A stretch of 64,000 nucleotides of DNA from Grifola frondosa (taxonomy: Eukaryota > Basidiomycota > Agaricomycetes > Polyporales > Grifolaceae). Positions 1-11,066 of this stretch are shown piece after piece. The stretch's first letter is position 1, and every line of letters starts with the position of its first letter. Both the position numbers and the translations under genes were made by a program. The notes under the pieces were generated by a model, which worked only from the letters and a program-made list of their open reading frames with translations, was not told the DNA's origin and did not search any database. The stretch spans positions 1,054,001 through 1,118,000 of the forward strand of contig LUGG01000011.1 of NCBI GenBank assembly GCA_001683735.1. The letters are read 5' to 3'.

Positions 1-211
1 CTTTTGGAAGGAGAAGACGAGGGGCGACACTGTGCTCTCACTCGGCCTCGCGATGTGCTTGGGAGGTTGAAAGCCATCGCGAAGGAGTTCGACGGTGGGC
101 TCAGCGACGTATATGCATCATGATTGCAGAGTAATTGCTCGGAAGACGATTATGGAGAAGATCAAGCAAGTCGAGGATGCATTGCCTGATTACTTTGTAG
201 AACGATCTTGA
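1..211 (+). CDS. 3' end of a BTB/POZ-family protein (partial)
   Basis: Only the C-terminal end lies in the window. The reading frame around 25-111 gives RPRDVLGRLKAIAKEFDGG, which matches the late part of the BTB gene at 16249-17569 (QREDVLGKV, then LVEREI). From about 113 another frame gives HHDCRVIARKTI and ends in EDALPDYFVERS before the stop at 209-211. That ending parallels the LTDYF and LADHF ends of the two other BTB loci here. The two halves sit in frames one base apart, with the switch at about 109-114, and no intron fits. The gene is therefore frameshifted there or the sequence is short by one base. The BTB domain itself lies upstream of the window. Family assignment rests on similarity to the two complete neighbours. 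Confidence 0.6.
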
Positions 212-451
212 GTGACGAAAAGAGTTCACGTATGACATTGATGTATTCCCATCATGATAAAGACTCCGGATAGCATGTACTTATATAGCACGCACGATTG
301 TAATTTTTAGCTACGTGGATCATCTGTTGTTAATTTCATGACAAGAAACAGAACGAACAACGTACAGGACTACATAGACCTACCGAACGTACTGACATGT
401 ACACAAATTAACCTCGCCGGCTCCTTGTCCTAGCCCTTGCTACGCGTCTCC

Positions 452-1057
452 CTATCGCTGTGGTGGTAGAACCGGTACCGCCTGTCGTAGGTGCGGTACC
501 GTATTCCAACTAGGTGTCACGAAGTCGGTGGCTCCACCAGAATGATTGCTGGGCTGGGCATGAGTGGAAAGCCCCATGATACTGCGCATAATGATGTCAA
601 TGTCGTCGACGACGGCTGTTCCTCCTCAGATAGCCGGGTTCCCCGTAGCACGGTCTGTTCAAAAAGCTCATCTTCTTCCAATTGTCGAACTCTCTCGCGT
701 AAATTGTTCATCACTTGCTCATGCAGTCTGAATGACAATCGGTGTTAGAAAGGAAACAGGAAATGCATCGAAAACAAACGCACGCTTCTCCTGCGGTCCG
801 TGAGTTTTTGGTTAGGACGATGGGGCGTGGTTGGAGTAATGGTTCTATGTTTGCCTTCACTTCATCCGGTCGAGGCACGTTGAGACGCAAGCGGTCCAGA
901 CACTTTCGCTCGAAAGCATCTTGATCTAGTTCTTCGTCTGATAGAGACGTCTCATCGCACCATATTCTGTACCGATTGTACTAGACGGTGATGCGGCGCG
1001 CATGAGAGGCGGCGCATATTGCGGGTCGCTAGCAAGGATGTGGTGGAAGTGAGGCAT
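452..1057 (-). CDS. Conserved-looking small protein, function unknown
   Basis: Two exons read on the minus strand: 784-1057 and 452-727, joined by a 56 bp GT-AG intron. The start is an ATG at 1057 (MPHFHHILASDPQ). Exon 1 carries an acidic stretch (SLSDEELDQDAFERKCLDRL). Exon 2 carries a likely coiled coil (LHEQVMNNLRERVRQLEED) and then an IDIIMRSIMGL segment before the TAG at 452-454. The product is about 175 residues. Two single-base breaks must be bridged, near 955 and near 612; the second is a CC that should be CCC. The splice sites, the compact frame and the coiled coil make a real gene more likely than chance. I do not recognise the family. It is transcribed divergently from RNR1 and shares a roughly 375 bp spacer with it. 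Confidence 0.5.
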
Positions 1058-1433
1058 TTGACTGACTCCTTAGCTAATAAGATAAACCTGCAACACATGC
1101 AGTTCGAGGAATGCTGGACATATCACAATCAGACCCACCCTTCAATATTCAATCTAGGAAAGACTCCACGAGTGATTATCAATGTAGAAGAGTTGGAACG
1201 TCTTTCAGCCGCTGCTTGGTTCAAGATTAGTGCTTGTCACGGTCACGGGATCGACGGTAAACAAGGACAACGCGTTTGTTGAAAATAATTAATTCGCGGC
1301 TTAGTCATCGGTTTACTCATTAAAACACGTCGCGTCGCGTCTTAATCTCCTTGTCTTCATACCACCATTCTCCTCCTCTTCATACACTTCTCCCCCTTCT
1401 CCAGGCCTGATATTATTCCAACTCGACGTCAGA
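1058..1433. promoter_or_regulatory. Divergent intergenic promoter region
   Basis: This spacer separates the start codons of the unknown minus-strand gene and RNR1. The 1330-1410 part is rich in pyrimidines, as is usual upstream of fungal translation starts. CGCG-containing strings (ACGTCGCGTCGCGTC near 1326-1340) resemble MCB-type cell-cycle elements (ACGCGT), which commonly control ribonucleotide reductase genes in fungi. The link to cell-cycle control is inference. Confidence 0.4.
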
Positions 1434-4400
1434 ATGGCCTACGTTTTCAAGCGAGGCGAGTTTTCCCGTTTGTAGCTCGTTTCCCCTTTCATTGACCGCG
1501 ACATACTCGATATGTAGATGGGTAAGTAACCCTCTGACGCGTTCTGGCGCGCAATTGAGTCGGTGTTTAATATATTTCTCCTCTAAGACGGAAAGAACGC
1601 GTCCAGTTCGACAAGGTGCGTGCATTGATCGTTTTCTGACGCAACCATCTCATGTCATCCCCTTAGATCACAGCCAGAATTAACAAACTTTGCTACGGTC
1701 TCGATAACGAACACATTGACACCATCAGGTGACTACTTCGAATATCTTGATATCTTAGTGATTGCTCAATTCTCCAAAGCATTTCGCAGAAAGTTATCGC
1801 GGGTGTTTACCAAGGAGTCACGACCGTGGAGCTTGACGTTAGCTTCTCTGATCCATTGACTTTCGCAAATTTCTAACAATTCTTCAGAATCTTGCTGCAG
1901 AGACCGCGGCTTACCTGACAACGAAGCATCCAGACTACGCAATTCTCGCTGCACGTATTGCTGTTTCCAACCTGCACAAAGAGACGAAGAAGAACTTCTC
2001 TGCTGTCGTCAAGGATCTTTATAATTATGGTAAGTCGTTCCCATTAATATGATCCGCCTTTGCCAATCATGCATTTGTAGTGAACCCCAAGAATGGCCGC
2101 CCGGCCGCCATGATTTCGAAGCAAACATATGATATTGTTATAGCAGCCGAGCAGTTAGACTCTGCAATCATCTATGACCGTGACTTTAACTACAATTAGT
2201 ATGTATCCCTTCTCTATTATATTCTGGTTTTATGCTCTCTTTCTACAGCTTTGGATTTAAGACACTTGAACGCTCATACCTGCTGAAGATCAATGGTCGT
2301 ACAGCCGAACGCCCTCAGCATATGTTGATGCGTGTGGCAGTGGGTATTCACGGCTCTGATATTGAGCGCGCCATCGAGACCTATAACCTTATGTCCGAAG
2401 CTTCTTCACTCATGCATCGCCGACTCTCTTCAATGCGGGTACCCCCAACCCTCAAATGAGCTCCTGCTTCTTGGTTTGCATGAAGGACGACTCCATAGAA
2501 GGCATCTATGACACCTTGAAGAACTGTGCTATGATCAGCAAGACAGCGGGCGGTATTGGGTTGAGCATTCATTGCATTCGTGCCACAGGGTGGGTATTGC
2601 TTATGATTTCGCCTTCGCCACTGATCTTTTATCGGATAGATCTTACATCGCTGGAACCAACGGCTACTCCAACGGCATCGTCCCGATGCTTCGCGCCTAC
2701 GACGCGACTGCTCGATATGTAGATCAGGGAGGCAACAAGCGGCCCGGCGCATTCGCGATCTACATTGAGCCCTGGCACGCTGATGTTTTCGAATTCCTCG
2801 ACCTTCGTAAGAACCATGGCAAAGAGGAAGTCCGCGCTCGGGATCTGTTTTATGCTCTTTGGATTCCGGACCTATTGTAAGTGTTTGCAATTTTGCTCCA
2901 TAGGGACACCTATTCATTGAATTGTGCAACCCAGCATGAAGCGCGTAGAAGCAGGGGTCAGTGGTCGCTGTTCTGCCCCAATGAGGCACCCGGTTTGCAT
3001 GAAGTCTGGGGTGAGGAGTTTGAGAAGCTGTATGAGCAATACGAAAGGGAGGGGCGAGCGAGGAAGACCATCGAGGCGCAGAAATTATGGTATGCGATCT
3101 TAGAGGCCCAAATCGAGACTGGCGGACCCTTCATGGTCTATAAGGATGCTGCGAACGGTGTGTTGTGTGTCTTGGGCGTGCAGGATTTAGCATTAATCCC
3201 CTCTTTCCAGCCAAGTCCAACCAGCAGAATCTCGGCACTATCAAGTCCTCCAATCTTTGCACAGAGATCATCGAGTACTCCTCACCAGATGAGACTGCTG
3301 TCTGCAACCTCGCCTCCATCGCTCTCCCCTCCTTCGTAGAGGAGGGCAGATATAATTTCCAAAAGTTGCACGACGTTGCAAAGGTTGTTGCGTTCAACCT
3401 TAACCGGATCATCGATGCCAACTACTACCCAATTCCTGAAGCCGAGCGGTCCAACAAGCGTCACCGCCCGATTGGTGTTGGCGTGCAGGGTCTCGCTGAC
3501 ACGTTCATGGCGCTCCGTATGCCTTTCGACTCGCCCGAGGCGCGCCGGCTCAACCAACAGATCTTCGAGACCATCTACCACGCCGCGGTTGAGGCGAGTA
3601 GTGATATGGCTGAAACAGACGGGCCGTACGAGACGTACGAGGGTAGTCCTGCGTCAAAAGGACAACTACAGTACGATCTGTGGGGTGTCACTCCCACCGA
3701 CCTGTGGGATTGGGAGACTCTCAAGGCTAAGGTGGCACGCACGGGATTGAGGAATTCACTGCTCTTAGCCCCCATGCCCACCGCTTCAACGAGTCAGATT
3801 TTGGGCTTTAATGAGTGCTTCGAGCCCTACACGAGGTGAGTTGTCCCCCTTCCGCTGTGCATATGTGCTAAATATTTTCCGCCCATTTTCAGTAATATTT
3901 ACACTCGCAGGGTCCTCGCCGGCGAGTTCCAAATCGTCTGTCCGTGGTTACTGAGGGAACTTGTCGACCTCAGGCTTTGGAACGATGACATGAAGAACAT
4001 GATCATTGCGAATCAGGGCTCTATCCAAAATATTGAGGGCATACCCGCAGATGTGAAGGCGATCTACAAGACTGTCTGGGAGATCAGCCAAAAGAAGGTC
4101 ATCGACCTCGCTGCGGACCGTGGAGCGTTCATCTGCCAGAGTCAAAGTCTCAACGTTCACTTGCAGTCCCCGACAACGGGGCAACTGACAAGTATGCACT
4201 TTTATGGCTGGAAGAAGGGCCTCAAGACAGGCATGTACTACCTTCGCACGCGACCCCGCGCAGGCTATCCAGTTTACGATCGACCAAAGCTTCTTGGAGG
4301 CCGCCAAGAAGCAGCAGACGATCGGTTCAGGTGGACCTAGGACGAACAGTTTTCGCGAAACCATCATCCTCGACTACATCCTCGACGCCTTCGACGCCTG

Positions 4401-4702
4401 CGCGGTCGAATTCGGTGGCGAATGGACTTCAAATCAAGCAGGAGCCCGTTACTCCTACCCTGAATGGCTTTAATACCTCTGTCCCTTCGGTTGCCACGTC
4501 CTCGACGACGAAATCCTCCGCCGCAATGCCAGACAGAGACGCTGCTTTCGTCCTCGACGAGCGGACACGGCTGGCAGCGGAGCAGGACCCGAGTTCGCTG
4601 CTGCACTTAACAGCTCCAGCGAGAAAGCGAACTGAACAGGCGAAGCTACACAAATGTGCTCCTTGGAGAACAAGGAGGCGTGCGTTGATGTGCTCTGGCT
4701 GA
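1434..4702 (+). CDS. RNR1: Ribonucleotide reductase large subunit, reading frame interrupted
   Basis: This is the catalytic R1 subunit of class I ribonucleotide reductase, which reduces ribonucleoside diphosphates in the cytosol. Exons start at ATG 1434, about 1588, 1667, 1780, 1888, 2081, 2249, 2640, about 2938, 3187 and 3897; introns are mostly about 50 bp. Hallmarks are the N-terminal ATP-cone start (MAYVFKR), [68 protein letters not shown] and MYYLRTRP. The tail ends with the redox-active C-terminal MCSG. The frame breaks at about 2400, in the GGGG run at 2954-2957, near 4254 and 4335-4350, in an A run near 4644 and near 4688. RNR1 is normally essential and single copy, so these look like sequence errors, although a decaying second copy is possible. 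Confidence 0.9.
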
Positions 4703-5100
4703 AAATGATGACGTCTGGAAGATTCCGATGCGTTGAATTGTATTTTTCGCTTGTATGTCCATGTACTCTCCGTCGATCCCGTTCTATGTCTTCGCTCGTT
4801 ACCAACTGTCCTAGACTGTCCTATCATGTGACTTTATTTCGGCTGTACCACTACGTCCTCTATATATTTGACAACCTCTCGCGCATTGGGTCGTCTGAAA
4901 TTGGCACTTACAAGTGCCGTTAGATAAGATAAGATTCTACGTCGTATCTTATCATGCACATGCCGCCAGACGTCAACCATGTTGCGAATGCCGACGCTCC
5001 TTACATGATGAAGTTTCTTCTCTCTATAATTGGCGCACCAAAGCTTTCACAGCTACCACGACCATCCCCAGGTTGAGTGGGTTTCTCAGCATCGATCACC
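4703..5100. other. Intergenic, RNR1 3' side to reductase 1 start
   Basis: I see no coding sequence or RNA gene. A TATA-like string (CTATATAT) occurs near 4859. The stretch before 5101 ends in CACC at the ATG, a good start context. Confidence 0.5.
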
Positions 5101-6511
5101 ATGCCTTTTGAGACGGTCACACTGAATGATGGAAACAAGGTCAATACCCACGGTTCTCACTGGGATCATGGGGGGAAGTGCTTACTGCATGATTAACCCA
5201 GATGCCCGCCATCGCGTTCGGGACAGGATCCAAGTGGAAGGGACAAGTATGTTGTTCGAGCGTGTTCACGTTTACTGAGATACCTATCTGAAGCTTTCCA
5301 TTGCAGGATGTCACAGAATATGTGGAACAGGCCATAGAGACCGGCTTTTCTCACATTGACACTGCACAATGTAAGTGCTGTGGCTCGCAGTGAGTGGACT
5401 GATGGCCGACTCAGAACCAGGGTATGCCAATGAGGATAGTGTCGGCAAAGCTATTCGTGAGAGTGCTCTCGAGCGTTCGGAACTGTTCATCACCACGAAA
5501 TGGTCTGGCCTTACCTCTATCCCGGATGCCGTGCGAAATAGTTTGGATAAGGCAAGCATGCGCATTATATACCCGCCCACACACTAACAGCATCGGTCGG
5601 ACGTAGCTTGGGTTGAAGCAGATCGATTTGTATCTAATCCACAACCCAAATGCGGGAGGGACGATTGAAGGCAACTGGAGGGAATTTGAAAAGATCAAGG
5701 AAGAAGCGTTGGCAAAGTGATTTGATCTTCAGCTTGAGACGAACGTTCGCTAATCCTTTATCTCTCCAGGAGCATTGGTGTCAGTAACTACTCTCCCCCC
5801 AACTACAAGAGCTTGTCAAAATCGCCAATATTCAGCCTGCAGTTAATCAGGTACAAGTGTTGTATTTGATAGCAATGTGCTGAGCTGAATCGGTCTCGTA
5901 GATATTCTTCCACCCGTACAATTACGCTCAGAACAAGGAGCTTCTTGAATTTTCTACCAAGCACGGTATCGTCACCGAAGCATATAGCAGTCTCGCGTAA
6001 GTTGTATAACGGTCGCACCGAACTTGCATCAAACATTACTTTTGTCAACAGACCAATCACGAGGTTCCCCGGCGGACCAGTAGACAAGCCGGTTCAGGCC
6101 GCTGCTAAGAGGCTTAATGCAACGCCAACACAGGTGATCCTGTCTTGGGTCAGGAGTAAGGGCGTAGTAATCGTCACGTATGTCCTCATGTTCCTTATTT
6201 GTTCCGCATATCTGACGTCTGCCGTGTGCAATACAGTACGAGCTCCAGCAAAGAGCATCTGCAGGAATATCTAACCGTCGCGGACTTGCGTAAGCTGCAT
6301 GTTTTGGCCAAACCTTCCGCTGTGTTGACCGTGAGCCATTACAGCTCCGTTGACAGAGGAAGAGATCGCGGCCATTGATGAGGCAGGGGCGAAAGGCCCA
6401 TCCACCATTCGCACGCTTGTCCGCAGCTCTCATATTCGCCTTGCGATAAGCGTATTTCAGATGGCGGTTGGCCTCTGGGGAGTATACAGGGTCTGGAGGT
6501 GCTATATATAA
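5101..6511 (+). CDS. Aldo-keto reductase 1, C-terminally membrane anchored
   Basis: An NAD(P)H-dependent carbonyl reductase of the AKR family, split over about nine short exons from ATG 5101 (MPFETVTLNDGNK). The catalytic tetrad can be read: Asp in HIDT, Tyr in AQWYANED (formed across the intron ending near 5419), Lys in TTKWSG and His in LYLIHNP. SIGVSNYS and ILSWVRSKG also fit the barrel. After the barrel the last exon adds a hydrophobic helix (RLAISVFQMAVGLWGVYRVW), implying a C-terminal membrane anchor. One intron after NSLDK uses a GC donor. The frame slips by one base in the C6 run near 5785; copy 3 reads straight through here. The closest relative in the window is the minus-strand copy at 31354-32759. 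The substrate is unknown. Confidence 0.85.
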
Positions 6512-7062
6512 TCCTCTTGTGCATCTATTAGGTTCAAACCTACGACCTGATGTCGGGTGGTTTTCCGTTGAATCCCTCAAGTATTCCCGTGTGGTTAATT
6601 CAATCACTCACACTCGAACAAAGTATCGAAGTATCATTCTACTCCCTTCTCATCACTACCGTTGACCTTACACAGGACATCTCACTCACTACCCACAATC
6701 GTCGTCATCGACGGAGAGAAATTTCATTTTCAATGTTCATCTGCAGGCGATGTCCTCAAATTTTGGGTTCTCCATTATTTACGCTGGTCAACTCCGCCAC
6801 AGATATTCTGATCTGGGACATTATTCGTGCGTTGCCACTCACTCTGTGTCGTGTGACGCAGTGAAGGAACGATAAATCGTGACGCGCGAATTGATCGCCG
6901 CCACATTCCGAATTGGGAAACTCGACTTCTGTGGCCGCGATGTGTTGTCGAGTGGCGTGGCACAATTTCTTTCAAAGCGTCTGTCGTGTGGCCTGCCTCA
7001 CATTCCTTCTGTATTCCATCATTAGGCCTGTGTACCTTCGCGCCTTAGCCTGCTTAACCATC
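6512..7062. other. Intergenic, no gene recognised
   Basis: This runs from the reductase 1 stop to the FunK1-1 start. Short open frames exist but none has a family signature or plausible splice pattern. It must contain the reductase terminator and FunK1-1 promoter; I cannot place either precisely. Confidence 0.5.
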
Positions 7063-9953
7063 ATGGCCAGCTGGGAAGTCTCTGATCCGTCCGACGACTC
7101 AGCTTGGGAATACTATCACACCGAGTGTTTACACAGTTCATCGACTCATTCATCCAACAACTCGGACATGTTCTCCGAGTCGGACAACCACGACGACGAC
7201 GACGATGACGACGACAGTGACAACGACGTCCTCGGCCCTTTACCTGAGGAAAACGTTATGGCTACCCCGGAGAAACGAGAGATTTTAGGCAAATGGGGCT
7301 TACTGAATACACCACTCACATATAAAGAAGACAACAGCCAGAAGTTCGGTTTCGACGATAAACATGCCGGAAGCCGTAACGAAAGGTTCGCTGAAGAGGG
7401 CAAAGAATTCGTCCTCGGTCCAATGCCGGTATTATCTTTTCTTGAGGCCTTCCTCCCGGATCCAGGCGTTTCTCGCAAACGCAAGGCCATGCTCTCCTTC
7501 AAGAATGCATTCAAAAAGGTGCCATCAGACGTTGAGCATGAGAGTGAGATCTACCGTTTTCTGGTACGTGATGGTGTACTCTTTACAGTACACATGGAAT
7601 GAGATTTTTTTTCCAGCTCGAGGCATTGAATAAGAAGACAAAGCACAAATCTCGCTGCCCCGGGTATTCTTTTGAGAATACTTCTGCGCATCCTGACGCG
7701 GACAAAGATATTGGCTCCCACAAGCCCGATATTTGCTGCTATGCAAACGAACATCTGAAATTTGTCAAATCATCTAATTCCGACACTGCTCAGACTAATC
7801 TCGGGTATGCTGCTTTTTTCATTGAGGTCAAGCCAAAGCCAGCGATGGATTCTTTCCTTGATCCTCCAGATGGTGTGGATGCAGAAGGACGCGCTTCGTG
7901 GTCATTCATTCTGGACAACGAGAAATACAACCAGGTGAATTTCAAACGCGCTAGAGATGCACTCGGGCAAAACATTGGTTATGCTGCAGAACTCTGCGCC
8001 AGACAACATCGGCAATTTTGCTTCTCAATCTCGTTTGCTGGGTCCACCGCTCGCTTTATCCGCTGGGATCGTTCAGGAGCAATCGTAACTGAAAAGTTTG
8101 ACATACATGAAGAACCACAGCTTCTGTGCGAATTCCTGTGGCGGTTCTCTCAAACTTCCGACAAGGGCCGAGGATACGACTTGACTGTTGGGAAGGCAAG
8201 TACAGAAGAGGAGAAGATCTTTTCCACAGCTATCAAAGACTACGTGAAGTCCCAGTTGGACGTTGGAGACGATATTTTGATGGCGGCTGTAGCCGTGCAT
8301 TATCAAAAGGGAGCGGTTTTCGCAATCCACGTACCTGCTCAAGGGAATGATGGTCATCATCGACTCTTGATTTCAAGGCCGGTCGTATCACCACTATCAG
8401 TGGCAAGTCGGTCAACGCGAGTATACTGGGCTGTTGATCCTCTCACGTGCAGAGTCGTTATATTGAAAGACACTTGGCGGTATGACATTGATGACTTGGA
8501 ACAAGAGGGGAAGGTGATCAAAGAGCTTAGAGATCTGCAGGTGCGGTTTGTACCTGAGGTTCTCTGTCATAGCGATGTGCCTCAGCTGGATCCTGAAGGA
8601 GAGAAAGGCAATGGTGAGTTCAGTATAGCATGTTATTGGATGTCGCTAATTATACATGTAAGACGTAGCTTTCCAAAGCACACGTACTCAGGACTTTCTC
8701 GACGCAGATTGGCTCTGCGGTGCCGGCACCACAGGTGAAATCATGACGGTGAAACGTACTCACTACCGTCTTATACTCGGAACTGTAGGGTATGGACTGG
8801 ACCATTTTACGGGCACAGGCGAGCTACTTCATGCTTGTTTTGACATTTACCAAGGTAATAATTCGTGTTCAGTCCCCTCGTCCCTCTTTTTTTTTTTCTT
8901 CTGATGTCCATGTTCCAGCGATGTTAGATGCCCGCGAGAAAGCTGAACGACTGCACCGTGATGTTAGTCTTGGTAACATCATTCTTGTCAAGGATCCGGA
9001 GACAGGGCGCAGGCGAGGATATCTGATAGACTGGGAGCTCTCGTGTAAAGAAGATGTGAGAATACCGCGACGTTATTGGCGAACGGCAAGTGAAATTCGA
9101 TTCATGAAGTTGGAAAGGAACGTTGCTAACTTCGTTACCCATCTGCCAGTGCACATGGCAATTTGTGTCAGCCAATTTACTGAACTGCAAATTCACTCCA
9201 CCGCATACAATACAAGACGACATGGAGTCTCTTTTCTATGTGGTTTTGTATTGTAGCCTTCGTTGGCTACCGCACAATTTGCAGAGAAAACGCTTACTTC
9301 AGACTCTCCATCGTCTTTTCGATGACTGTGATAAGTTGCCGGACGAAGGCACTTATAATGGCGGGATGGGCAAGAAAGCTAACTTGTCATCTAGGGCGTA
9401 CACGAATAATATCTCCTTCACGAACAGGCCACTTCATGCATGGATAAATCACGTCATGGATATTCTCCATCCTCGTACTCGTCTGCCAGGGTATCGGGAG
9501 AATCCAGAAGATGCTCTGTTTAATCCTCGGCCCCAGATTCCAGAAAATTGGACACCAGCTGACCCTGAAGTGCTCAACGTATATTGGAAGAAATTTCTGG
9601 CCAGCTATACATTGGAATGCAATGATAGGGAGAATCGGGATCTCCATGGCAATGCACCCCGCAATGTCCACGACAATCCGCATACCGCAACGCAGTCGGG
9701 CACAGTGACTATCACAGCGACATATCCTACCGTTCTCACGATCGGCTCCCTTGGAGTCACTCAGATAAACCTGAATGGTAAACGGAAGGCGGAGGATCTA
9801 TCTTCGCAGGTCAAACTTCATCCTCAGTTCATTGGAACAGATGACCCCAAGATGGCGAGGGGCTCCGCATTACAAACTCAAGCACAACCACCCGGTGCAA
9901 ATCCTGCTGAAGACACAGTTGCTCGTAACCGGAAAAGACTTCGGCGAGAATAA
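7063..9953 (+). CDS. FunK1-1, fungal-specific protein kinase
   Basis: A FunK1 (fungal-type protein kinase) of about 884 residues. The exons are 7063-7563, 7617-8613, 8669-8854, 8919-9085 and 9150-9953; all phases agree and there is no frame break. The intron after 9085 uses a GC donor. The N-terminus has a run of eight Asp, then the family motif FVLGPMP followed by FLEAFLP. The middle contains KHKSRCPGY, LGYAAFFIEVKP, FCFSISFAG and RWDRSG. Kinase residues are the beta-3 lysine in VVILKDTW, the catalytic loop LHRDVSLGN and LIDWELS in place of DFG. The C-terminal tail is basic (NRKRLRRE) and could be a nuclear signal. FunK1-2 follows 1.1 kb downstream in the same direction, suggesting an old tandem duplication. 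Targets are unknown. Confidence 0.9.
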
Positions 9954-10649
9954 TCCGGAGAACCGAAGTGGAGGACTTTTCCGTTTCAGACTGTATCCAT
10001 CTATGTATCAGATTATGACCTGTATCGCCTACATTCAGACTTGTAGTGATATCGTTTGTAACATTCCCTCATGTTGTTGTAGTCGTTGAGGAGTGCGGAG
10101 GAATGGAATTACCTTACTATGTCCTCTTATCGCGGCAACTTCGTTGGAAGGTATCATGATTCTTTGTCCATTACGATTCAAGAAGAAACCTTGCAGACAT
10201 CCATAGGGATGGGCTTTGGGATGAACAATCCGTCTCCCACCCTCACTGACAGAGCGGAGGATCGCAATACACTGCCTTAGTCATACAGTCTACAGGGTTT
10301 CCAGCCCAATCAATAGATGCGCGAAAGCAGCCTCGTCGAAACATCCGTCTGAATTTTCATGCAACGACAGACTAGACCTGAGGTGGTAATACACGAGTAA
10401 AGATCTGTAAAGATATTGTTGACTCAAAAATAGACGTTTGTCATACAACGGCCAATGCTATTGAGCTTCACTGGCATCTAGCGTGATCCAACCGCAACGG
10501 AATAAGTACCAATTTCAAGAGAGGTGGCGAGAGATGCCGCTTGTCTGCGCTATCACACTTATCGTTCAATTCGGGATGTGTGGTAGGACTATATAAGTAG
10601 TCGCGTCAGATGGCGCGCGTGACGGACGACAGTGAGAGGGAAGACGCAC
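9954..10649. other. Intergenic, no gene recognised
   Basis: Mixed-composition sequence after FunK1-1. A TATATAAG string occurs at 10590-10597, but no matching gene on either strand is evident; its role is unclear. Confidence 0.4.
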
Positions 10650-10816
10650 CTGGACGCCTCTGGGGTTCGAGCTTGGCGGCGAGCTGCTTGTAGAAGAACG
10701 CACTCGGCTCGGTGTCGTACTCGTACACGCTAGGCTCGAGCACCTTCAAGAGCTGTGCGTAGGGGGTGGGCTTGCGGTGCTCGACCCGAGTCGTTCGGCC
10801 GGGACAGGTTGAGCAT
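10650..10816 (-). pseudogene. Orphan GC-rich first exon, unknown protein
   Basis: Read on the minus strand this GC-rich block starts at ATG 10816 (MLNLSRPNDSGR). After a one-base slip in a C5 run near 10755 it continues as PYAQLLKVLEPSVYEYDT and then FFYKQLAAKLEPQRRP. It ends at a good GT donor (GTGCGT) at 10649. The composition and dense charged/aromatic pattern look coding and differ from the flanks. I find no downstream exon towards 9954. It may be a truncated gene fragment, or a gene whose remaining exons I cannot recognise. I do not know the family. Confidence 0.35.
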
Positions 10817-11066
10817 GTCTACTGATCCATGTATCTGGCGCTTCACGCAGTACAATTATCAGGATTGCAGGAATGTTTGCATCGTTGCGGCTCGTTGCGG
10901 TTGCACAATGCACTAGGAATACTTATACGCGTGGCCGCGGTCACGAACGCGTTACGGTCACGTGTTGAAACAGCTCCCTGCGACCCGCGCGGCGCGCCAC
11001 TCATCCACTCCTTCTAAACCTTGTGCTCACATTGACTCACCCTCACAACTATACCTGCGTACTGTG

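Noticed and set aside
1434..4702. RNR1 as a plain pseudogene
   Set aside because: Breaks are single bases, two sit at short runs, splice sites are all intact and the catalytic and C-terminal motifs are conserved.
5395..5420. Premature stop in reductase 1 at the first CAG of the intron
   Set aside because: Using the acceptor eight bases further on removes the stop and yields the catalytic QWYANED segment seen in reductase 3.
8880..8918. T-run resembling a terminator
   Set aside because: It lies inside an intron of FunK1-1 as the polypyrimidine tract before the CAG acceptor.
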